Positions 6,704 to 13,801 of a DNA stretch of 15,570 nucleotides are shown piece by piece (within the stretch, counting starts at the first letter, position 1; each line of letters starts with the position of its first letter). This stretch comes from JAGOTP01 sp964415465 (GTDB taxonomy: Bacteria > Patescibacteriota > Patescibacteriia > 2-12-FULL-60-25). The notes under the pieces were generated by a model, which worked only from the letters and a program-made list of their open reading frames with translations, did no database searches and was not told where the DNA came from. Both the position numbers and the translations under genes were made by a program. Where the stretch lies: positions 1 to 15,570 of the forward strand of contig CAYQAL010000019.1 of the NCBI GenBank assembly GCA_964415465.1. The letters run 5' to 3'.

Positions 6704-7090
6704 TTATGTCTTTTCGAGCTTGCGCTTACCGGATCCCATCGTCTTGCGGACGTTACCGCGAACGGTGCGGGAGTTGGTGACGGTGCGCTGACCACGAACG
6801 GGAAGGTTCTTGATGTGGCGAGAACCACGGTAGGAACCGATTTCCTTCAAACGCTTGATGTGTGAGAGAACTTCGCGGCGAAGGTCGCCTTCGACACGGT
6901 GGTTCTTTTCAACTTCATCACGGAGCGTGTTCGCCTGAGCCTCGGTCAAGTCTTTGACACGAATGTCAGGAGAGACCTTGGTGGTGGCGAGAATCTTCTT
7001 TACCGTTGCTGGACCAATTCCGTAGATGTAGGTCAAAGCAATTTCGACGCGCTTCGCGCTCGGGAGGGTGACGCCTGCAATACGAGCCAT
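6704..7090 (-). CDS. rpsM: 30S ribosomal protein S13
   Basis: The product is 128 residues. It begins MARIAGVTLPSAKRVEIALT and has the helix-hairpin-helix segment YIYGIGPATVKKIL. The C-terminus carries the signature RGQRTVTNSRTVRG followed by a basic tail that touches P-site tRNA. S13 forms the head of the small subunit and intersubunit bridges to L5/23S rRNA. It lies 6 bp after rpmJ, the usual neighbour. Length and motifs are complete. The short upstream spacer reads ATCCATT, without an SD sequence. Confidence 0.97.
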   Translation of the reverse strand: MARIAGVTLPSAKRVEIALTYIYGIGPATVKKILATTKVSPDIRVKDLTEAQANTLRDEVEKNHRVEGDLRREVLSHIKRLKEIGSYRGSRHIKNLPVRGQRTVTNSRTVRGNVRKTMGSGKRKLEKT

Positions 7091-7096
7091 AATGGA

Positions 7097-7213
7097 TTAG
7101 CCTTGACGCTGCTTATGTTTAGGATTCTTCGCACAGATAACATGCACCCGCCCTTTTCGGCGGATCACCTGACAATCGCGGCAGATGGATTTCACAGAGG
7201 ACCGTACCTTCAT
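7097..7213 (-). CDS. rpmJ: 50S ribosomal protein L36 (zinc-ribbon type)
   Basis: This 38-codon gene runs from ATG at 7213 to TAA at 7097-7099. The product begins MKVRSSVKSICRDC and ends KHKQRQG, as in almost every bacterial L36. The four zinc ligands C11, C14, C27 and H33 are all present, so this is the zinc-binding form, not the zinc-free paralogue. L36 stabilises the 23S rRNA near the A-site finger of the large subunit. It is 19 bp after infA and 6 bp before rpsM, the conserved order. The ATG is preceded by an AT-rich ACATATTTT, with no SD sequence. Confidence 0.96.
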   Translation of the reverse strand: MKVRSSVKSICRDCQVIRRKGRVHVICAKNPKHKQRQG

Positions 7214-7232
7214 AAAATATGTATTTCGTGGG

Positions 7233-7466
7233 CTATAATCTATAGGTGATTCGACCTTTTGTCAAATCGTAAGGGGTCATTTCTACCTGAACTTCGTCTC
7301 CTGGGGTGAGACGGATGCGGTTCAGACGCATCTTGCCAGACAGATGGCACAGAATGACCTGACCATTCTCCAATTTTACACGGAACGTCGTAGCGGGAAG
7401 ATTTTCGATAACCTCGCCTTTAACGACTACGAAGTCGCGATTGGCAGCTGTATGGTTACCGGCCAT
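7233..7466 (-). CDS. infA: Translation initiation factor IF-1
   Basis: The 77-residue protein is one OB-fold (S1-like) domain. It carries GEVIENLPATTFRVKLENG, then LCHLSGKMRLNRIRL and the C-terminal MTPYDLTKGRITYRL. IF-1 occupies the 30S A site during initiation and supports IF-2 and IF-3. It has about five to eight more N-terminal residues than the usual 72-residue form. It is the first gene of the ribosomal operon, about 50 nt downstream of a strong predicted promoter. The leader is T/C-rich (TTCTTCTCATG, CGTTTCTCCT) and holds no SD sequence. A nine-codon ORF overlaps the start in another frame. Confidence 0.97.
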   Translation of the reverse strand: MAGNHTAANRDFVVVKGEVIENLPATTFRVKLENGQVILCHLSGKMRLNRIRLTPGDEVQVEMTPYDLTKGRITYRL

Positions 7467-7485
7467 AGGAGAAACGTGAGAACAT
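7456..7485 (-). other. Possible nine-codon upstream ORF overlapping the infA start
   Basis: An ATG at 7485 in the infA leader opens a nine-codon frame ending in TAA that overlaps the infA ATG at 7466 by 11 bp, in another frame. Such an arrangement could couple infA translation to a short leader, but an ORF this short arises easily by chance. Confidence 0.2.
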
Positions 7486-7523
7486 GAGAAGAATAAATGG
7501 GTTACAGGGAAAAAATTAAGCTA

Positions 7524-7552
7524 AAAATACAGGATTCAGACCAGCTTGTCAA
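7524..7552 (-). promoter_or_regulatory. Sigma-70-type promoter of the ribosomal operon
   Basis: The minus strand has a perfect TTGACA (7552-7547), a 17-bp spacer and TATTTT (7529-7524, 4/6), with TG directly in front of the -10 box. The TGA inside TTGACA is the stop codon of the MFS gene, so promoter and gene end share bases. Predicted start of transcription is near 7517, giving an infA leader of about 50 nt. No terminator separates the MFS gene from this promoter, so read-through from alaS/MFS would also feed the operon. Confidence 0.75.
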
Positions 7553-8769
7553 AGAGCGGCTGGGGATGGATCGCCTGCTACGGATTCAAGGTCTTTTTGT
7601 CGAATAGGGAAGAAAAAGAGCACAACCAAGCATAAAATAACACAGAGAGCGAAGACATATCGACTATCCTGCAGAACTAACGCACCCGAGAGAAAGAAGA
7701 GCGGAATATCCAAAAGCGCCTTCAGAACGTAGAGATTTGAGAGGGTCGTGGCGCGGCTACGGGATTGGATGCGCCGGTTCATGGCATGGGAGAACATCGG
7801 TTCTCGAATGGAAGCCATAACGATCGCGATGCCAGCACTCACAACCAAGAGAACTGGGGATTTCGTCAAGAAGATCATCCCGAGGAGGCCTAAGACGAGC
7901 AGAACGGTGGTATAGGCAACCAACCGGACAGGCGTGAAGAGCTTTTCCAACTTCTCCAGAAAAAAGGTCAGAACCGTTTCAGACAGCTTGAACCCAACAT
8001 AGAAGAACCCGATCCAGAGGGCTGGGACGCCATACTGCAAAAAGTACGGCGCGTAGATCTTCCAAATCAAGAACCCGCAGATGAAGACGAGGATCTTATT
8101 CAGAGCTGCACGCAACAAGAATGGCTCGGAGCGAATCGTGCGCAGACTTTGCCGGAAGATCCCCTCTTCTTCCTTCAGCACAGCTTTGACATGTTTTGGT
8201 TCGCGCAATTGAAAAAGGAACAAGAAGGCAATAAAGGCACCGACAGCATTAATCAAGACAAGAATCTGAAACTGCGACTCCAACAAATCTTTTGCAATCC
8301 AAGCACCGAGAGCGGGAACAAAGATCTTCATACCATTGTTCGCAGCGCTCAATCGCGCCTTGTAGTGGTTCATGTGTGACTCTTGTCCGGTTTCTTGGAG
8401 CGTATCGTACAAGAGCGCCTCTTCTGTTCCAGAAAAGCAGGAGAACCCAAACGACATGAGCGCAACTTGGATACAAAACGCCCACATCCCCTGTGCCCAG
8501 AAGGCAAAGATTGATGAGAGCAGCGTGATAAAGGCGCCTAAAAGCAAGGTTCGCTTTCTTCCAACACGATCTGCCAGATAACCGGTTGGGATTTCAAAGA
8601 GTAAAGTCGCGACCGACCAAGCAACACTTAAGTAGAAGATTTGATCTACGCCTACACCACGATGGATATGAAACAGCGTGACAACCGCATTCAACGCCTT
8701 CAACTCTAAACCGAGCTTCGCAAATGCCAACCAGCGAGGATTTTTCTTTAGCTGTTGAACACGGTCCAT
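7549..8769 (-). CDS. Major facilitator superfamily transporter
   Basis: This 406-residue integral membrane protein has about 12 hydrophobic segments. After the second TM it carries the MFS motif A loop GYLADRVGRKRTL (63-75). The first half includes SFGFSCFSGTEEALLYDTL (about 106-124), typical of a group of small-molecule or drug-efflux-like MFS proteins. Substrate cannot be inferred; the family uses proton or ion gradients. It starts 4 bp after the alaS stop, so it is cotranscribed with alaS, although no metabolic link is evident. The upstream sequence GGTTTAGGAGT puts AGGAG only one base from the ATG, too close for a normal SD; AAAGG nine bases upstream is an alternative. Its TGA stop lies inside the -35 box of the next promoter. 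Confidence 0.9.
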   Translation of the reverse strand: MDRVQQLKKNPRWLAFAKLGLELKALNAVVTLFHIHRGVGVDQIFYLSVAWSVATLLFEIPTGYLADRVGRKRTLLLGAFITLLSSIFAFWAQGMWAFCIQVALMSFGFSCFSGTEEALLYDTLQETGQESHMNHYKARLSAANNGMKIFVPALGAWIAKDLLESQFQILVLINAVGAFIAFLFLFQLREPKHVKAVLKEEEGIFRQSLRTIRSEPFLLRAALNKILVFICGFLIWKIYAPYFLQYGVPALWIGFFYVGFKLSETVLTFFLEKLEKLFTPVRLVAYTTVLLVLGLLGMIFLTKSPVLLVVSAGIAIVMASIREPMFSHAMNRRIQSRSRATTLSNLYVLKALLDIPLFFLSGALVLQDSRYVFALCVILCLVVLFFFPIRQKDLESVAGDPSPAAL

Positions 8770-8773
8770 ACTC

Positions 8774-10663
8774 CTAAACCTTTGGACCCGTCACCGTGGC
8801 TTTGATGCGGCGCACACCCGCTGACACCGCTTCTTCTTTTTGGATCTTGAATGAACCGAGTTCGCCGGTATGTTCGACGTGAGGGCCGCCACAGATTTCT
8901 TTACTGAAGTAGCCGCGAGCTTCGTCACCGACTGAGTAAACCTTGATCTTGCCACCAACTTGCGCGTACTTATCTTCGAAATAGCCAAGAGCACCTGCAG
9001 ATTTCGCTTCTTCGGTCGTATGCTCGGCACAGGTCACCACAAAATCTTTTTCAATCGCTTCGTTGACCTGACGTTCGACTTCAGCCACTTCTTGGTCGGT
9101 CATCTTTTGTGGATGCGAGAAATCAAAACGAAGACGTTCAGCAGTGATGTTCGACCCTTTTTGCTGAACATGATCACCGAGGACGTTCTTCAACGCGCGG
9201 TGAAGCAGGTGAGTTGCCGTATGAAGCCGAGTCGTTTCGGCGGATTGGTCGGCGAGACCACCCTTGAAGGCGCCGGCTGAAGCGGTGCGAGACAATTCCT
9301 GATGCTTTTTAAACTCTGCTTCGAAAGCGTTGCGATCGACTTTCAACCCCTTCTCCAAAGCGAATTCTTCCGTCAGCTCCCAAGGGAACCCATAACTCGA
9401 GAAAAGTAAGAACGCTTGTTCGCCCGTGAGTGAACCGCCCTGGATCATGCGCTCAGCTTCACGCAAACCCTTCTCTAAGGTCTTGGAAAACTTGTCTTCT
9501 TCTTTGGCAATCTCGGACAGAATGAAGTCCTTTCGTTCGGCTAGCTCTGTGTAGTAATCCGCAAAAGAATCAATCACGATCTGAGAAACAGAGGCCGCAA
9601 AGCTACTCAAGCCCAAACGACGACCTTCGCGAATCGCCCGACGTAATAAACGACGCACGACATAGCCTTGACCAACGTTCGATGGGACAACGCCACGCGG
9701 ATCACCGATAATGAACGTCGCTGCACGAAAATGATCCGCAATGATACGGAAAGCACGCGTCGTCGCAACGTCTTGTTGATAGCTCTTGCCTGAAAGTTGC
9801 TCCAAATGCGCCAAGATCTGTCTCAAGCCGTCCGTGTGTTTGAAAATGTCTGGGTCGTTTTTGACCGCCATCAACATACGCTCGACACCACCACCGAAGT
9901 CGACGTTTGGCTGCGGGAGTTTTTCAAAACCGGTTTCTGTCTTGCGGTACTGCATGAAGACATTGTTACCGATCTCGAGGAAACGGCCACAATCACAGTT
10001 CACGTGACACGGTTCGTTCGCCCACTCTGATTGCTCATGGAGCTTGAGTTCGGCGCCAAAGTCCCAGAACATCTCCGTATCTGGTCCACCTGGTTCGCCG
10101 ACCGGCATGTTCGATGGAACACCCGCACGGGACCACCAGTTCTTTTTCTCAGGATAATAAAATATTCTTCCATCGCGCATCCCCTGCTCTTCGGCAAAGT
10201 CGAGCGCTTTGGCCTCGATGCCTTTTTGGGCGAACAAGTCTTGCCAGAGTTTTACCGCTTCTTCGTCACGCTCGATTAGTTCATTACCACGGAAGACCGT
10301 TACATAAAAACGTGATGGATCGAGCTTCAGCTCATCGAACAAAAACGAGAACATCCAGGTGATCTGCTCGGTCTTGAAATAGTCACCTAGCGACCAGTTT
10401 CCGAGCATTTCAAAAAACGTTGTATGACGATTGTCCCCTACTTCTTCGATGTCTTGGGCACGGAAACACTTTTGCGAGTCGACCAGACGCTTACCCTGTG
10501 GGTGCGGCTGACCGAGGAGATAGGGAACCATCGGCTGCATGCCGGAGCCGGTGAACAAGGTCGTCGGATCGTTTTCTGGGAGCAAAGACGCCGAAGGTAA
10601 GACCGTATGGCCTTGGGCTTCAAAGAAACGTAGATAGGCTGAACGCAGCTCAGACAAAGTCAT
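8774..10663 (-). CDS. alaS: Alanyl-tRNA synthetase, compact form lacking C-Ala
   Basis: The enzyme charges tRNA-Ala with alanine in the cytoplasm. The 629-residue form starts MTLSELRSAYLRFFEAQGHT; the frame extends 33 codons further upstream, but those residues are unlike AlaRS, so ATG at 10663 is chosen. The class II catalytic core covers about 1-260: GSGMQPM at 39-45, CFRAQDIEEVGDNRHTTFFE at 66-85 and motif 3 GGGVERMLM at 257-265. The tRNA-recognition helices follow (to about 460), then the editing (SAD) domain with zinc-site residues H481, H485, C591 and H595 in HTATH and CGGPH. The protein ends just after the editing domain at AGVRRIKATV. Full-length bacterial AlaRS is about 870-880 residues; the C-Ala/DHHA1 domain and the beta-barrel subdomain before HTATH are absent. 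I recall similar compact forms in CPR bacteria, so this is lineage-typical rather than broken. Confidence 0.96.
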   Translation of the reverse strand: MTLSELRSAYLRFFEAQGHTVLPSASLLPENDPTTLFTGSGMQPMVPYLLGQPHPQGKRLVDSQKCFRAQDIEEVGDNRHTTFFEMLGNWSLGDYFKTEQITWMFSFLFDELKLDPSRFYVTVFRGNELIERDEEAVKLWQDLFAQKGIEAKALDFAEEQGMRDGRIFYYPEKKNWWSRAGVPSNMPVGEPGGPDTEMFWDFGAELKLHEQSEWANEPCHVNCDCGRFLEIGNNVFMQYRKTETGFEKLPQPNVDFGGGVERMLMAVKNDPDIFKHTDGLRQILAHLEQLSGKSYQQDVATTRAFRIIADHFRAATFIIGDPRGVVPSNVGQGYVVRRLLRRAIREGRRLGLSSFAASVSQIVIDSFADYYTELAERKDFILSEIAKEEDKFSKTLEKGLREAERMIQGGSLTGEQAFLLFSSYGFPWELTEEFALEKGLKVDRNAFEAEFKKHQELSRTASAGAFKGGLADQSAETTRLHTATHLLHRALKNVLGDHVQQKGSNITAERLRFDFSHPQKMTDQEVAEVERQVNEAIEKDFVVTCAEHTTEEAKSAGALGYFEDKYAQVGGKIKVYSVGDEARGYFSKEICGGPHVEHTGELGSFKIQKEEAVSAGVRRIKATVTGPKV

Positions 10664-10721
10664 AATTACGCACAGGGTAAAGAATTTCCCCTCCATGAGC
10701 AAGCGAAGACAAACACATGGA

Positions 10722-10797
10722 AGAAAGAGGTCTCTCGACCGACGAGACCATGGTGTTCGCAAAGCGATTTGCTGAGGAGGGAGAGAGACCTCTTTCT
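10722..10797 (-). promoter_or_regulatory. Long perfect inverted repeat in the alaS leader
   Basis: Two 15-nt arms, 10722-10736 and 10783-10797 (minus strand AGAAAGAGGTCTCTC and its complement), are perfectly complementary around a 46-nt loop. Inside the loop is a further hairpin GCAAA-TCGC-TTTGC (10759-10772). A second GGTCTC copy (10749-10744) can pair with the same GAGACC used by the long stem, so two pairings exclude each other. It begins 17 bp after the stop of the upstream gene and ends about 58 nt before the alaS ATG. No T-box consensus (GGNACCGCG-like) and no strong T tract are seen. It may be an attenuator, an AlaRS autoregulatory site or an mRNA-processing hairpin. The 150-bp gap it occupies holds no other gene. 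Confidence 0.6.
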
Positions 10798-10813
10798 CCG
10801 TACTCCACCGCTG

Positions 10814-11557
10814 TTACTTCGCAATAAGCGGAGGAGCAAACAACCGCTGATTCAGCGATTCAGCCTGGTTCACAAACACTTTGAGCAAAGAAGCGTCCAA
10901 TTCGGGCACTTTTTCCGAGGACCAAGAGAATAGGAGGAAGGCTTTGAGATCGCTCGGCGCGTCGGAAGGTACGACCAGCAAGTCACGGCCATCTTCAGAG
11001 CGAATAAATGCATGCGACAACTTCTGCTCACAGATTGAGCGAAGGTCTTTGTTGGCGACACGAATCGATTTTCCCCCTTGAATGACGTGGAAAAATTCGC
11101 GATCGGTACGCAAGTGAGACAGCTCAACGAAACGGAGCAAAACTGTCTGCGCGTCTGCAGCAGCAGCAGCGTGAGCTACGAGCGCACCAAACAACTCACG
11201 TACGACCTTTTTCTCGCCCAATCCAACTGAGGCTTCATTCGCAGCTCGCTTGAGCAACTCGAGCTTGCGATTCATCGAGCCGATGTAGGCGTAGGATTCA
11301 ATAAGCTCAGATTTCACGCGTACATATTCATCTTGCACCTGTTCCTGCTCTTTTTCACGACCTTCCATGAGACGTTCATAACTTGTAAAAACCAACAATC
11401 CAGCCAAGCCAAACACGAAAATTGTCAATTCTTCGAGAGCGGTCTCTGACAGACCGAAGTAGCCTCGTGTGTAAATAGACGGAGACAGAACGGCGAACGC
11501 AAAGCACACGAGATACACGAGGTAGATCCATTCCAACCGGAGCGGACGAATTGCCAT
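10814..11557 (-). CDS. Unrecognised two-TM protein with cytoplasmic GAF-like region
   Basis: I do not recognise this 247-residue protein as a named family. Two hydrophobic segments lie near residues 10-27 and 43-58, joined by a short loop. A charged, Glu/Gln/Arg-rich helix likely to form a coiled coil spans about 60-110 (YERLMEGREKEQEQVQDEYV), followed by an alpha/beta region (about 118-240) whose size and pattern recall a GAF domain; the last helix has NQAESLNQRL. The layout is that of a membrane sensor without a visible output domain: no histidine kinase H-box, GGDEF or HTH motif. The open frame extends to 11701, but ATG at 11557 is chosen because the extra 48 residues overlap mnmA. The gene follows mnmA by 13 bp and precedes the alaS leader. 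Function unknown; a sensory or scaffold role is only inference. Confidence 0.8.
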   Translation of the reverse strand: MAIRPLRLEWIYLVYLVCFAFAVLSPSIYTRGYFGLSETALEELTIFVFGLAGLLVFTSYERLMEGREKEQEQVQDEYVRVKSELIESYAYIGSMNRKLELLKRAANEASVGLGEKKVVRELFGALVAHAAAAADAQTVLLRFVELSHLRTDREFFHVIQGGKSIRVANKDLRSICEQKLSHAFIRSEDGRDLLVVPSDAPSDLKAFLLFSWSSEKVPELDASLLKVFVNQAESLNQRLFAPPLIAK

Positions 11558-11570
11558 ACGTAAAACCGTT

Positions 11571-12671
11571 TTAGACAGAAGAGTCGAGTAAAATCCCTCC
11601 ACCAAGACACTCGGCTCCTTGATAGAGCACAGCCGATTGACCAGGGGCGAGCGCCCACACCGGCTCCTTAAAGCGTAACGTGAGCGTAGCCGAATCGACA
11701 AGCGTCAAAAGCGCACACGCCGGCTCTTGTCGATAGCGAATAGCGACCTCGACTTCACACGACTCACCGAGCGCAACCGGCGCCTGATAGGTCCAATGGA
11801 GGTCGCCAACCTGGGCCGTTTGAGTATAGAGCTGCGGATGGGTACGCTCCGGGACAACAATCAGGTGGTTCTTCGCGCGATCTTTCGCAGCCACATACCA
11901 AATAACCTGACCATGCGAGACCTTCAACCCCTGGCGCTGACCAATGGTATAAGCGTCCAACCCGTCATGCTGGCCGATTACCTCCCCCTCTGCCGTTACG
12001 ATTTCCCCTGGCGCTGGTGGAATACGCTTTCGGAGAAATTCATGAAAGTTCAGCTTTCCCACAAAACAAATCCCTTGGCTATCTGGTTTGGTGGCGGTTG
12101 GAAGGTCAAACTTCGCAGCCAGCGCTCGGACTTCGGTCTTTTTTAGATGACCAACCGGAAAAAACGTCTTTTGCAAGGCTGCCTGAGAGACACGATAAAG
12201 GAAGTAGGATTGGTCTTTATGTTCATCCAACCCCTTGAGCAGATGCGCCGATCCATCCGTGTCATGACGCACCTGGGCATAATGCCCGGTCGCTACGTAT
12301 TCAAAACCAAGCTTCATTGCCTGTTCAAAAAAGAGCCCGAATTTAATCTCTTCGTTACAGAGTACGTCTGGATTTGGCGTCTCCCCCTTTTCATAACCCT
12401 GAAACAAGCGGTCCAGAACACGTGCACGATACTGCTTCTCAAAATCAAAGGTTAGAAGTGGAATGCCAAGCTTAGCCGCCACTCGAAGCGCATCTCGTCG
12501 CTCACCACGCCACTGACACTCCCCCGTCCAAAGATCTTTCGTATCAGACCAATTCTTAATAAACCCACCCACCACTTCGAATCCCTGCTCAACTAAAAGC
12601 GCCGCAGAGAGACTCGAGTCAACTCCGCCTGACATCCCAACAAGGACACGCTTTTTAGGTGATTGATTCAT
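11571..12671 (-). CDS. mnmA: tRNA-specific 2-thiouridylase MnmA
   Basis: MnmA adenylates and thiolates U34 of tRNA-Lys, -Glu and -Gln to 2-thiouridine, taking sulfur through a relay. The 366-residue length is normal. The ATP pyrophosphatase loop MSGGVDSS is at 13-20, the first catalytic Cys (C105) lies in NPDVLCNEEIKFG, ATGHYAQ is at 127-133 and the second Cys (C202) is in DSQGICFVG; both catalytic cysteines are intact. The C-terminal beta-barrel regions (YTIGQRQGL at 241-249, then REP...LRF) complete the fold. The open frame extends upstream to 12815 inside rlmN, but ATG at 12671 gives the family N-terminus MNQSPKKRVLVGMSGG. A 10-bp hairpin spans the rlmN stop and ends 15 bp before this start. 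Confidence 0.97.
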   Translation of the reverse strand: MNQSPKKRVLVGMSGGVDSSLSAALLVEQGFEVVGGFIKNWSDTKDLWTGECQWRGERRDALRVAAKLGIPLLTFDFEKQYRARVLDRLFQGYEKGETPNPDVLCNEEIKFGLFFEQAMKLGFEYVATGHYAQVRHDTDGSAHLLKGLDEHKDQSYFLYRVSQAALQKTFFPVGHLKKTEVRALAAKFDLPTATKPDSQGICFVGKLNFHEFLRKRIPPAPGEIVTAEGEVIGQHDGLDAYTIGQRQGLKVSHGQVIWYVAAKDRAKNHLIVVPERTHPQLYTQTAQVGDLHWTYQAPVALGESCEVEVAIRYRQEPACALLTLVDSATLTLRFKEPVWALAPGQSAVLYQGAECLGGGILLDSSV

Positions 12672-12686
12672 GAGTAGAAATAGATG

Positions 12687-12715
12687 GTTCGCTAGGGCTG
12701 TACGTCCTAGCGAAC
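12687..12715 (-). repeat. 10-bp hairpin over the rlmN stop codon
   Basis: On the minus strand GTTCGCTAGG (12715-12706) pairs perfectly with CCTAGCGAAC (12696-12687) across a 9-nt loop. The TAG of rlmN is inside the first arm. No T run follows (CATCTATTTC), so it is not a convincing terminator. It more likely protects or processes the mRNA, or tunes translation passing from rlmN to mnmA. Confidence 0.6.
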
Positions 12716-13801
12716 ACCCTCCGTCTTTGCAGCCTTCGCATCTTTCGCAACACGTACCGCCGCCCGGCCTTGGCTGAGTTTTCCATTCGCTTCCTGAACC
12801 GCAAGCTGTCCACACGCAGCATCGATATCTTCACCGAAGGTAATACGATGCGTCGCCGGAATGTGGAGTTCATGCAAACGGCGCAAGAAATCGATACGAT
12901 CCGGACGCGCCGTACCCTGATAGGCTTCGGTCTCGTGATATTTGATAAGGTTCACATGGAACAAGCGACAATCTTCCCCAAGCCACTTCGCAAGCGCCTG
13001 CGCATCTTCTTCGCGATCGTTGATCCCTTTGAGTAAAAGGTATTCAAACATGATCTTGCGGTTCGTCTTCTCCATGTAGACCTCAAGTGCCGCACGAAGC
13101 TTGGCTAATGGATAGGCCTTGTTCACTGGCATAATCCGCGAACGAACCTCGTCGATCGCTGAGTGAAGCGAGATCGCTAAGTTCACCTGGTACGGTTCAT
13201 CTGCCAGACGAAGAATTCCGGGCACAACGCCGCAGGTAGAGATACTGATACGACGTGCACCGATATGCAGACCTTCTTCGCTATTCATGAGACCAATCGC
13301 ACGCATCACCTCGTCGAGGTTATGCATCGGCTCACCCATCCCCATGAATACGACGTTACTCACCTTCGAATCATGCGCCTTCAACCAGCGCTGGACTTGA
13401 ATAACCTGCTCGATAATCTCTTCAGCGGTGAGGTTGCGCTTCAGCCCCATGGTACCGGTCGCACAAAACGAGCAGGCCATCGCACAACCGACCTGTGAGG
13501 AAATACAGACTGTATCGCGTTCGTCTTCGTGACGCATCAAAACAGTCTCGATCTTTTTGCCATCTTGGCAGGCAAAGAGCGATTTCACCGTATCGCCTTT
13601 TGGACTCTCCTGAACTTGGACGATGGTGAGCTCATTCCAAGGAATCTCTTTTGCCACTTCTTCCCGGAGGTTCTTGGGAAAGGTTGTTACCTCGTCCCAC
13701 GACGAAGCAAGCGTATGAAAATACGCTTCTTTGACTTGCTTTAGGCGGAACGCGGGTTGTTTGCGCTCGGCAAGCCAAGCGGCTAATCGGTTAAAATTCA
13801 T
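12707..13801 (-). CDS. rlmN: Dual-specificity RNA methyltransferase RlmN
   Basis: RlmN is a radical-SAM enzyme that makes 2-methyladenosine at A2503 of 23S rRNA and A37 of some tRNAs. The 364-residue protein has the [4Fe-4S] motif C-x3-C-x2-C at 106-113 (GCAMACSFC), the SAM-binding GMGEP at 154-158, the assisting cysteine C99 and the methyl-carrying cysteine C330 in DAACGQLA. All catalytic residues are therefore present. A 30-residue C-terminal tail rich in Ala, Lys and Arg follows. The frame reaches 13879, but the ATG at 13801 gives the family N-terminus and overlaps the end of the carboxypeptidase gene by 11 bp (ATGAATTTTAA), indicating translational coupling. The gene links a cell-wall module to a tRNA-modification gene; no functional tie is evident. 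Confidence 0.97.
   Translation of the reverse strand: MNFNRLAAWLAERKQPAFRLKQVKEAYFHTLASSWDEVTTFPKNLREEVAKEIPWNELTIVQVQESPKGDTVKSLFACQDGKKIETVLMRHEDERDTVCISSQVGCAMACSFCATGTMGLKRNLTAEEIIEQVIQVQRWLKAHDSKVSNVVFMGMGEPMHNLDEVMRAIGLMNSEEGLHIGARRISISTCGVVPGILRLADEPYQVNLAISLHSAIDEVRSRIMPVNKAYPLAKLRAALEVYMEKTNRKIMFEYLLLKGINDREEDAQALAKWLGEDCRLFHVNLIKYHETEAYQGTARPDRIDFLRRLHELHIPATHRITFGEDIDAACGQLAVQEANGKLSQGRAAVRVAKDAKAAKTEGVR

Noticed and set aside
7467..7548. Terminator between the MFS gene and infA
   Set aside because: No stem with a following T run; the T-rich stretch there lies in the infA promoter and leader region.
10664..10710. Promoter for alaS (TTGCTC, 17 bp, TACCCT)
   Set aside because: Only 3 of 6 matches at each box; not better than chance.
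10664..10813. T-box riboswitch before alaS
   Set aside because: No antiterminator consensus, no specifier stem and no terminator T tract were found; only the inverted repeat is supported.
11561..11573. Palindrome TAAAACCGTTTTA at the mnmA stop
   Set aside because: The loop would be too small for an RNA hairpin and there is no T tract; probably chance AT symmetry.
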